DNA of 12,374 nt, taken from positions 1-12,374 of the forward strand of contig JAJXTJ010000002.1 of assembly GCA_021783895.1 (NCBI GenBank), in the 5' to 3' direction. The translations under genes were made by a program, and so were the position numbers. The notes under the pieces are model-generated. The model searched no databases, had not been told where the DNA came from, and saw only the letters and a program-made list of their open reading frames with translations. The DNA is from Pseudomonadota bacterium. GTDB taxonomy: Bacteria > Pseudomonadota > Gammaproteobacteria > Burkholderiales > Sulfuricellaceae. This document shows, in pieces, positions 6,129 through 12,374 of this stretch (the first letter of the stretch is position 1; each line of letters starts with the position of its first letter).

Positions 6129-7520
6129 TCATGTGGCGTCGCCTAAAAGGGTCGCCTCGAACTCAAGGACAATCCCCGCTTCATTTTGATTCGCTTGGTA
6201 TTCGCAATCTGCTCCGATGCCCGGCACAAACACCAGTTTTTCCCCGCTGAACAGCAGGGGCAGCCTTTTCCTCTGCCAGGGAGGGATTCCCGCCTCCTGC
6301 AACAGGTTTTTCAAGCTGCGCGTAGGCCGTAGGCAATCCGGGCGCAGCCGCTCGCCGCCCTGGCGCAGCCTGACCGTAACCGGCGCTGCAGTCAGCCTGG
6401 CCAGGCTCAATCCCTGCCCCATCGTCCGCTCGAAAACCAGCCTGCCTCCCGAACCTGGCAAGTCCAGCCAGTCCTGGAGCGCCCAGATCAATGCCGGTTC
6501 CGGCAGCAGCGCAGGAGTCTTTCTCTCGATATGAACCTCGCCGCGATAACGCCGTATCACTGCATCTCCCAAGGAAATGCGGATTTGGGCGTCGTCACGG
6601 GCGCTGCACAGCTGCTGCAACAGGTTTTCCAGCCGCCCGGCGGAAGGCATGGGCATCCCGAATTCCCCCAGCCAGTAGCGCAACAGGTTCCTGGCGCGCA
6701 CGCCGGACAGGCTGCGCAGGGCATCCACCCGCAAATTGCCGCTCACCACCGCAATCGCGCAATCCAGCCGCGCCAGGTCGTCCGACAGCTGCGCGCTTTC
6801 CGCCAGATTGCGGCTGGCACGGGCAAAGGTTGCACGGTAGGAGGGAAATCGTCGCCCCAACAGCGGCAGAACCTGATGGCGCAGGTAGTTGCGATCATAA
6901 GCAATGTCGGCGTTACTCTCGTCCTCGACCCATTGCAGGCCGCGCAGGGCTGCGTAGTCGAGGATGGTGCGCCGAGGAATATCGAGCAGAGGGCGCAAGA
7001 AACCAGTGCTAAGTCCTGAGTGCTGAGCGCTGAAAGCTGAGCGCTGAAAGCTGAGCTCCCCCATCGCGCTCATTCCCTTCGCCCCCGCACCGCGCAGCAA
7101 CTGGAGCAGCAGCGTTTCCGCCTGATCGTCGAGATGTTGGGCCAGCACGATAAAATCCGCTTGCTGTTCGGCAAACACCCGATAGCGGGCGTCCCGCGCC
7201 AGCGCCTCCAGGCTCTCGCCCGGCTGGCGCTTGAGATCGACCTTGATGACTTGGAACGGAAGGTCGTACCCGGCGCACAGACGGGCACAGAACTCGGCCC
7301 AGTCGGCCGCGTTCGAGCTGATCTGATGGTTGACGTGAACAGCGGAAAGAGGGAAATGCAGACGGTCGCGAAGTTGCGCCAGGATGTCGAGCAGGGCCAC
7401 GGAATCCGCCCCGCCGCTCAGGGCCAGCGCGAGATGCCGGCCCGGTTGAACCCAATTTTTTAGTTTGGCTTCGACAAACGCGGGCAGATCACTTGGCAGC
7501 AGTTTCTTTGAACTTGCCAT
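6129..7520 (-). CDS. tilS: tRNA(Ile)-lysidine synthetase TilS, with internal heptamer repeat
   Basis: TilS ligates lysine to C34 of the AUA-reading tRNA-Ile using ATP, changing both codon and aminoacylation identity; it is normally essential. The 463-residue product has the N-type PP-loop SGGADS (35-40), a HVNHQ strand (62-66), the [18 protein letters not shown] block (127-144), the LRPLLDIPR and WVEDESN-YDRNYLR region (175-213), a central substrate-binding domain (about 255-335) and the C-terminal TilS domain (about 385-455, with [15 protein letters not shown]). Length is slightly above the usual 430-450. The extra residues at about 155-173 ([15 protein letters not shown]) come from a 7-bp tandem repeat. 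The ATG at 7520 lies inside accA, overlapping its end by 32 nt with only a weak Shine-Dalgarno, so translation is probably coupled. No better in-frame start precedes the PP-loop. Identity is firm. Confidence 0.96.
   Translation of the reverse strand: MASSKKLLPSDLPAFVEAKLKNWVQPGRHLALALSGGADSVALLDILAQLRDRLHFPLSAVHVNHQISSNAADWAEFCARLCAGYDLPFQVIKVDLKRQPGESLEALARDARYRVFAEQQADFIVLAQHLDDQAETLLLQLLRGAGAKGMSAMGELSFQRSAFSAQHSGLSTGFLRPLLDIPRRTILDYAALRGLQWVEDESNADIAYDRNYLRHQVLPLLGRRFPSYRATFARASRNLAESAQLSDDLARLDCAIAVVSGNLRVDALRSLSGVRARNLLRYWLGEFGMPMPSAGRLENLLQQLCSARDDAQIRISLGDAVIRRYRGEVHIERKTPALLPEPALIWALQDWLDLPGSGGRLVFERTMGQGLSLARLTAAPVTVRLRQGGERLRPDCLRPTRSLKNLLQEAGIPPWQRKRLPLLFSGEKLVFVPGIGADCEYQANQNEAGIVLEFEATLLGDAT
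7007..7055 (+). repeat. Heptamer tandem repeat within tilS
   Basis: Seven consecutive 7-bp units read on the plus strand: GTGCTAA, GTCCTGA, GTGCTGA, GCGCTGA, AAGCTGA, GCGCTGA, AAGCTGA. The last four form two exact copies of a 14-bp unit. The total of 49 bp is not a multiple of three, so gain or loss of one or two units would shift the tilS frame. Similar TGCTGA/TCAGCAC heptamer arrays are familiar from many bacterial genomes, usually between genes. Confidence 0.85.
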
Positions 7521-8457
7521 AGCCCATCAGGCGCTCGAAACGCGATTTGAGCAGATCATCCAGAGACTGGTCCTGGAGCCGACGCAGGCTTTCCTGCAAG
7601 GCTTTCTTCAGGTTTTGCATGACCACGTCCGGGTCGCGATGAGCGCCGCCGAGCGGCTCGCTCACGATCTTGTCGATCAGGCCGAGGGTTTTCAGGCGGT
7701 TGGCGGTAATCCCCAGCGTTTCCGCAGCTTCCGGCGCCTTGCTCGCGCTCTTCCACAGGATCGAGGCGCAGCCCTCCGGCGAAATCACGGAATAGCTCGA
7801 ATATTGCAGCATCAGCATGACATCGCCGACGCCGATGGCCAGCGCACCGCCCGAGCCGCCTTCGCCGATGATGGTGCAGATGATCGGCGTGCGCAGTTCG
7901 GACATGACATACAGGTTGCGCGCAATCGCCTCGGACTGGCCGCGCTCCTCCGCACCGATGCCGGGATAGGCGCCCGGCGTGTCGATGAAGGTCATAATCG
8001 GCAGGCCGAACTTCTCCGCCTGGCGCATCAAACGCATCGCCTTGCGGTAGCCTTCGGGGCGTGGCATGCCGAAATTGCGGTAGATTTTCTCCTTGGTATC
8101 GCGGCCCTTCTGCTGGCCGATCACCATCACCGGCTGACCATTGAAACGCGCCAGGCCACCGATAATGGCAGGATCGTCGGAGAAGGCGCGGTCACCGTGC
8201 AACTCCTCGAAATCGGTGAATATATTTTGAATGTAGTCGAGCGTGTAAGGACGCTGCGGGTGCCGGGAAACCTGCGAAACCTGCCAGGCTGAAAGCTTGG
8301 CGTAAAGGTCCTTGGTCAACGCCTGATTCTTTTTCTGCAGCCGCCCGATTTCCTCGGAGATATCCACAGCGGAGTCATCCTGCACGAAGCGAAGCTCCTC
8401 GATCCTGGCCTCAAGTTCGGCGATCGGCTGTTCAAAATCAAGAAAAGTGGTTTTCAT
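7489..8457 (-). CDS. accA: Acetyl-CoA carboxylase carboxyltransferase subunit alpha
   Basis: AccA pairs with AccD to form the carboxyltransferase that moves CO2 from carboxybiotin (on AccB) to acetyl-CoA, making malonyl-CoA for fatty-acid synthesis in the cytosol. The 322 residues (E. coli 319) begin [16 protein letters not shown] and match the family throughout: an N-terminal helical region (1-60), [41 protein letters not shown] and the oxyanion-forming [12 protein letters not shown] and [11 protein letters not shown] blocks. No residues appear to be missing. Its stop codon lies within the first codons of tilS, an accA-tilS arrangement seen in other betaproteobacteria. The ATG at 8457 has only a weak purine signal upstream. 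kup lies 67 nt upstream on the same strand, so accA may have its own promoter there as well as read-through. Confidence 0.98.
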   Translation of the reverse strand: MKTTFLDFEQPIAELEARIEELRFVQDDSAVDISEEIGRLQKKNQALTKDLYAKLSAWQVSQVSRHPQRPYTLDYIQNIFTDFEELHGDRAFSDDPAIIGGLARFNGQPVMVIGQQKGRDTKEKIYRNFGMPRPEGYRKAMRLMRQAEKFGLPIMTFIDTPGAYPGIGAEERGQSEAIARNLYVMSELRTPIICTIIGEGGSGGALAIGVGDVMLMLQYSSYSVISPEGCASILWKSASKAPEAAETLGITANRLKTLGLIDKIVSEPLGGAHRDPDVVMQNLKKALQESLRRLQDQSLDDLLKSRFERLMGYGKFKETAAK

Positions 8458-8490
8458 CTGTACTCATGTATTCCTGTTTGCAACGACGCA

Positions 8491-8520
8491 ATAATACAGG
8501 ATTTTCTCGTAAACGACATT
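8491..8520 (-). promoter_or_regulatory. Candidate promoter of accA-tilS
   Basis: On the minus strand TATTAT (8496-8491) matches the -10 box at 5 of 6 positions. Seventeen bases upstream ATGTCG matches the -35 box poorly (3 of 6). It sits in the short kup-accA gap, about 35 nt before the accA ATG, and this gap is less GC-rich than the genes. Tentative. Confidence 0.35.
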
Positions 8521-8524
8521 TCAG

Positions 8525-10405
8525 CTAAAGAACGACCTGCGTTCCCATCTCCACCACCCGATTGGGCGGGATGTTGAAAAAGCTGGCCGCGCTGCCGGCA
8601 TTGCGGAACATCGCGATGAACAGCTTTTCGCGCCACAGCGGCATCTCCGATCCCAGCTTGGGAATCAAAGTTTCGCGGCCAAGGAAGAACGAGGTCGTCA
8701 TCGGGTCGAAGGTGATGCCGTATTGTGCACAACGCTCCAGAGCCTTGGGTATATCGGGATCATCCTTGAAACCATAGCGGACGGTCACACGATAGAAATT
8801 GTTCGGCAGCGACTGCACCTCGACCCAGTCGATATCCGGGACATGGGGCACGTCTTCCACCTGCACGGTCACGATGGCGACGCGCTCGTGCAGCACCATG
8901 TTGTGTTTCAGGTTGTGCAAGAGGGCATGGGGCACGGCGTCGGGATCACCCGTCAAAAACACTGCCGTGCGCGGTACTCGCGTTACCGAATTGGAGTCCA
9001 GACCCCGGACAAATGGATCAAGGGCGATGGCTTCACCCGCCATGCGGGCCCGCAAGAGCTTGCGCCCGCGTTTCCAGGTGCTCATCAAGGTGAACACGCC
9101 GAGGCCGAATACCAGCGGAAACCAGCCGCCATCCTCGATTTTGATGGCGTTGGCTGCGAAGAAAGCCAGATCGATCGCCAGGAAAAACGAGATCATCAGC
9201 CCGCTCCGAATCCAGCCCCAACCCCACTGATGGCGCACAACGATGAAGGCGAGGATGGTGGTGATCACCATCGTGCCGGTTACAGCGATGCCGTAAGCCG
9301 CCCCCAGGTTGGTGGAGCTGCGGAACCCCAGCACCAGAGCGATCACCGCGAGCAGCAGCGACCAATTGATTCCAGGCAGATAAATTTGCCCGAACTCCCT
9401 CTCCGAGGTTTGCTGCACTTCCATGCGCGGCGAATAGCCCAACTGGATCGCCTGCCGGGTGATTGAAAAAGCGCCAGAGATGACTGCCTGCGAGGCGATC
9501 ACCGTGGCTGCGGTGGCTAGCGCCACCAAGGGATACAGAGCCCATTTGGGCGCCAGGAGGTAAAAAGGGTTCTGGATTGCGGCCGGGTTATGCAGCAACA
9601 GTGCGCCCTGGCCGAAATAATTCATCCCCAGGGCCGGCAGGACCAGGCAAAACCAGGCAAGCTGAATGGGCTTGCGACCGAAGTGTCCCATGTCGGCATA
9701 CAGCGCCTCGGCCCCCGTCAGCGCCAGCACCACCCCACCCAGCGCGAGGAATCCGAGCCAGGGGTTTGATGCGAGAAAAACCAGGCCATAGGCCGGGTTG
9801 AGCGATTTCATCACTCCCGGTTCAACCACGATATTGGCCATCCCCAGCACCGCCAGACTACCGAACCAAACCAGCATGACCGGCCCGAACAAGGCGCCGA
9901 TACCCGCCGTGCCCTTGCGCTGGAAGGCGAACAGGGCGATCAGCACGCCGATGGTGACCGGTATTACATAAGCTTTAAGGGCGGGTGTCGCCACCCCCAG
10001 ACCCTCGACGGCGGAGAGCACCGAGATCGCCGGCGTGATGACGCCATCCCCGTAAAACAGCGCCGCGCCGACAATACCCGCCAAGATGATTGCCGCCCGC
10101 CCCTGCTGGCCCTCGACTTTGCGCAGGGCCAGAGCCATCAGCGCCATGATGCCGCCCTCGCCCCGGTTATCGGCGCGCATGATGAAGGCAACGTATTTGA
10201 TCGACACCACGATAATCAGCGCCCAAAAGACCAGGGACAGGATGCCGAGAACGCTGTTCGGAGAAATCGGCACCGGGTGCACCCCGGCGAAAACTTCCTT
10301 GATGGCGTACAGTGGGCTGGTGCCGATGTCGCCGTAAACAATTCCCAGCGCAGCCAGGGAGAGTGGGGCGAGGCGGCGGTCTGGATGCATATCCGGTTGG
10401 GTCAT
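8525..10405 (-). CDS. kup: Low-affinity K+ uptake transporter Kup (KUP/HAK/KT family)
   Basis: Kup is an inner-membrane K+/H+ symporter. The product from ATG 10405 is 626 residues (E. coli 622) and begins MTQPDMHPDRRLAPLSLAALG. It shows the family signature GIVYGDIGTSPLYA (21-34), the GALFYGDGVITPAISVLSAVEGL block near the third helix, about twelve hydrophobic helices up to about residue 450, and the cytoplasmic C-terminal domain ending PPNRVVEMGTQVVL. AGGA lies 8 nt before this ATG; an upstream in-frame start at 10468 would add 21 residues unlike the family. A perfect 7-bp hairpin (10419-10436) lies right against the Shine-Dalgarno. Kup is a single-gene transporter, so neighbours say little; downstream accA and upstream comEC are on the same strand, with an IS remnant between kup and comEC. 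Confidence 0.97.
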   Translation of the reverse strand: MTQPDMHPDRRLAPLSLAALGIVYGDIGTSPLYAIKEVFAGVHPVPISPNSVLGILSLVFWALIIVVSIKYVAFIMRADNRGEGGIMALMALALRKVEGQQGRAAIILAGIVGAALFYGDGVITPAISVLSAVEGLGVATPALKAYVIPVTIGVLIALFAFQRKGTAGIGALFGPVMLVWFGSLAVLGMANIVVEPGVMKSLNPAYGLVFLASNPWLGFLALGGVVLALTGAEALYADMGHFGRKPIQLAWFCLVLPALGMNYFGQGALLLHNPAAIQNPFYLLAPKWALYPLVALATAATVIASQAVISGAFSITRQAIQLGYSPRMEVQQTSEREFGQIYLPGINWSLLLAVIALVLGFRSSTNLGAAYGIAVTGTMVITTILAFIVVRHQWGWGWIRSGLMISFFLAIDLAFFAANAIKIEDGGWFPLVFGLGVFTLMSTWKRGRKLLRARMAGEAIALDPFVRGLDSNSVTRVPRTAVFLTGDPDAVPHALLHNLKHNMVLHERVAIVTVQVEDVPHVPDIDWVEVQSLPNNFYRVTVRYGFKDDPDIPKALERCAQYGITFDPMTTSFFLGRETLIPKLGSEMPLWREKLFIAMFRNAGSAASFFNIPPNRVVEMGTQVVL

Positions 10406-10418
10406 GTTGTCGGTCCTC

Positions 10419-10436
10419 AAAGCCGTCAGCGGCTTT
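10419..10436 (-). promoter_or_regulatory. Hairpin in the kup leader next to the ribosome binding site
   Basis: On the minus strand AAAGCCG, CTGA, CGGCTTT form a perfect 7-bp stem with a 4-nt loop, followed at once by the GAGGA Shine-Dalgarno of kup. Such placement could affect ribosome access. Read on the plus strand the stem is followed by TTTT, resembling a weak terminator, but no intact plus-strand gene ends there. Confidence 0.4.
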
Positions 10437-10550
10437 TGCAAGGCGACACTGTACCGCAAACGGCGCATTTTCGCATTTACGAAATCTTTACACCCTTCCC
10501 GGCAATCTTTAGGCCTTTTTGATCACCAATTGGAGAATGGCGACAGAAAG

Positions 10551-11003
10551 TAGTCGGTCAAGCGTGCAAGTTCTTACCAATACCGGTTTCTGGATCACCC
10601 CCAAACAACGATGGACATTCTGTTGCAACCCCACTTTCTGGCGACCGAAGCCCGCGTGCGTGCAGAGACCATCGTGCTGACGGTGCAAGATACGACGAGC
10701 CTCAACTATACGACGCATGCGGCCACCGAGGAAATGGGTTCCATCGGTTCGACAGCCAATGGGCCTCAGGGGCTGCATCTGCACTCGACGCTCACCTTCA
10801 GCACTCAGCCCGGACCCACCTTGCGTGAAGCCATCCGACGCGTTGCCGGTCTCGGCGGATTCCTCGGGCGCAAAGGCGACGGTGAGCGGGGAACCCAAAC
10901 CCGGTGGATCGGCTTGCGGCGCTTGGATGACATCGTCACCATGTGGCGCGTAATGACTGATGCGACACAATCGACCGTATCCAGCAGAATGGATTCTGGG
11001 TAA
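10551..11003 (+). pseudogene. IS4-type transposase remnant, 5'-truncated and internally deleted
   Basis: The frame 10554-11003 joins two recognisable pieces of an IS4-family (DDE) transposase. The first, YRFLDHPQTTMDILLQPHF through VQDTTSLNYTTHAATEEMGSIGSTANGPQGLHLHSTLTFS, contains the first catalytic Asp (in QDTT). The second, PTLREAIRR-VAGLGGFLGRKGDGE to LRRLDDIVTMWRVM, is wording I know from the extreme C-terminus of these proteins. The middle, roughly 200 or more residues with the remaining catalytic Asp and Glu, is missing at about 10805-10812, yet the frame is kept. The N-terminal DNA-binding part is also missing: a TAG stands at 10551-10553 and only ATG 10611 is available. The remnant cannot be catalytic. 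The last codons before TAA read RMDSG, and GGGTAAAGATC after them may mark the right end. It sits between the 3' end of comEC and the 5' end of kup. Confidence 0.8.
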
Positions 11004-11025
11004 AGATCGGGGCAGAGCCGGGGGT

Positions 11026-12374
11026 TTACCTTGTTAAATTAACTTCCTGCCAATAACGCCGACGCTCCTGGCGCCAGGTTTGCAGCTTGGCGCCCTCCCC
11101 TTTCTCAAATCGCAGCTGCACCGCGCCGTCGAAATCCGAGCGGTACATCCGGCTGCCCAACGCCCGGAAGCGCTCCACCACTTCCGGCTTGGGGTGGCCG
11201 AAGTGGTTGCGGTATCCAGAGGTAAAAATCACGATGGCCGGATTAACCTGGCGGATGAACGACTCGGTGGAAGAGCTCTTGCTGCCATGATGCCCCGCTA
11301 CCAGAAGCGTGGCCGCAAGGGCATCGGGGCTACGGGCGAGGAGTTCCGCTTCCGATTCGCGCTCGATGTCGGCGGGCAACAGCACGCTGCCGTAGGGCGA
11401 GGTGATTTTCAGCGTGCAGCCGCGCGCATTATTCTTGAGGTTCCCATCGGCATAACTTGCCCAAAGCGGGTGCAGCATCTCGAAGCGCACCCCGTCCCAT
11501 TCCCAGGATTGGCCGGCGAAGCAGGGCAGCGACTTTCGAGCATGGGGCAGAATCGGGCTATCGGCAGGCAGCGAGGAGGCAAGCCAGCCGACCGGAACCG
11601 CATCCAGCACCGAAATCGCCCCACCGCTGTGGTCGCTGTCGTCATGGGTCACGATCAGCCCGTCGAGCCGCTTGATGCCGGCGGCGCGCAGGTAAGGCAC
11701 CACGATGCGGCTGCCGCTGTCGGCATCGGCGGTGTAACGCGGGCCGGTATCGTAAAGCAACGCATGATTCCGGGTCTGCACCACCACCGCCAGCCCCTGC
11801 CCGACATCCAGCACGGCCAGCCACAAGGCGCCCGGCTCGGGCTGTGGCGGCAGCACCATGAACATCGGCATGAGCCCGGCAGCCCCCAGCCAGCGTGCGG
11901 GAAAGCCGCGCGGCAACAGCAGCCAGAGAATGCCGAGCGCCGCCGCCAGCACCGTCCACACCGGCGGCGCGTGCTGCTGCCACACGGCATCCGGCATCTG
12001 GCTCAACCACGCAAGCAGCGCCATGCACCACGTCATCACCTGGTGCGCCAGCAACAACAGAAAATCGAGCGGCAGAACGGCTCCCGCCAGGGTCAGCGGC
12101 ACCACCACCAGGCTGATGACCGGGATGGCGAAGGCATTGGCCAGCGGCGAAACGATGGACACCTGCTGGAACATCAGCAGCAAAGCCGGGACCAGGCCGA
12201 GCGTCACCGCCCACTGCACGTTGGCCCATTCACGCAGCCAGTGCGGCTTCCCGATGCGCCCGACGCCGACGTAGAGGATCACCGCCACCGCGCCGAACGA
12301 GAGCCAGAAGCCTGGCTCAAACACCGCCCAGGGATCAATCAGCACCACCGCCAGCAGGGCCAGAGCCAGCACCG
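11026..12374 (-). CDS. comEC: DNA internalisation/competence protein ComEC/Rec2, N-terminus beyond window edge
   Basis: ComEC forms the inner-membrane channel that carries single-stranded DNA into the cytoplasm during natural transformation. The frame is open through the window's right edge; about 449 residues are visible, roughly the C-terminal 55-60% of a typical betaproteobacterial protein. The visible part starts in the Competence domain (LLAVVLIDPWAVFEPGFWLSFGAVA), has several more membrane helices up to about visible residue 175, and ends with the metallo-beta-lactamase-like domain: LDVGQGLAVVV (188-198), THDDSDHSGG (242-251), LLPADIE, VAGHHGSKSSST (358-369) and SGYRNHFGHP (385-394). 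The metal-binding HxDxDH pattern is intact (H243, D245, D247, H248), so nuclease activity is plausible. The stop TAA is at 11026-11028, 22 nt from the end of the converging transposase remnant; no clear terminator lies between. Together with the pilus gene on the left, this suggests capacity for natural transformation, which is inference. Confidence 0.95.
   Translation of the reverse strand, partial: VLALALLAVVLIDPWAVFEPGFWLSFGAVAVILYVGVGRIGKPHWLREWANVQWAVTLGLVPALLLMFQQVSIVSPLANAFAIPVISLVVVPLTLAGAVLPLDFLLLLAHQVMTWCMALLAWLSQMPDAVWQQHAPPVWTVLAAALGILWLLLPRGFPARWLGAAGLMPMFMVLPPQPEPGALWLAVLDVGQGLAVVVQTRNHALLYDTGPRYTADADSGSRIVVPYLRAAGIKRLDGLIVTHDDSDHSGGAISVLDAVPVGWLASSLPADSPILPHARKSLPCFAGQSWEWDGVRFEMLHPLWASYADGNLKNNARGCTLKITSPYGSVLLPADIERESEAELLARSPDALAATLLVAGHHGSKSSSTESFIRQVNPAIVIFTSGYRNHFGHPKPEVVERFRALGSRMYRSDFDGAVQLRFEKGEGAKLQTWRQERRRYWQEVNLTR

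Noticed and set aside
7022..7055. CRISPR-like short repeats in tilS
   Set aside because: Units are contiguous 7-bp repeats without spacers and lie inside a coding gene.
8723..9466. A 247-codon plus-strand open frame opposite kup
   Set aside because: His-, Gln- and Arg-rich antisense translation typical of shadow frames; kup on the other strand is a complete family match.
10509..10970. A 153-codon minus-strand open frame over the transposase remnant
   Set aside because: The plus-strand translation matches IS4-type transposase pieces, so the minus-strand frame is a shadow.

Overview
The window looks like chromosomal DNA of a betaproteobacterium, probably near the Nitrosomonadales (Sulfuricella/Gallionella/Nitrosomonas-like lineages). 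This rests on GC-rich coding sequence, the order ndk-rlmN-pilF/pilW-rodZ-ispG, the adjacent accA-tilS pair, and protein wording familiar from those groups. All family assignments are by recognising motifs; no database search was run.

Layout. Positions 1-4248, minus strand: a compact cluster reading ndk, rlmN, a pilF/pilW-type TPR gene, a rodZ-like gene and ispG (cut by the window edge). From rlmN to ispG the genes overlap or lie 3 nt apart, so they are very likely co-transcribed. They join nucleotide supply, rRNA/tRNA A2 methylation, type IV pilus assembly, cell-shape scaffolding and the isoprenoid (MEP) pathway. Positions 4414-6046, plus strand: a possible 50-codon ORF, a DUF3147-type membrane protein, then a less GC-rich stretch with two small membrane-protein genes of unknown function, one without a normal start codon. 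Positions 6129-10405, minus strand: kup (K+ uptake), accA (acetyl-CoA carboxylase alpha) and tilS (tRNA-Ile lysidine synthetase), with tilS overlapping accA. Positions about 10551-11003, plus strand: remnant of an IS4-type transposase, truncated at its 5' end and with its middle deleted in frame. Positions 11026-12374, minus strand: the C-terminal half of comEC, the DNA-uptake channel.

The core genes are ordinary housekeeping genes. What is unusual is repeat DNA inside or against them: a hairpin-rich in-frame insertion in rlmN, a dispersed-repeat-like sequence at the rlmN start that appears to supply its ribosome binding site, and a tract of seven 7-bp units inside tilS. The least explained segment is 4926-6128. 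I found no CRISPR array, tRNA, rRNA or recognisable defence or biosynthetic system.
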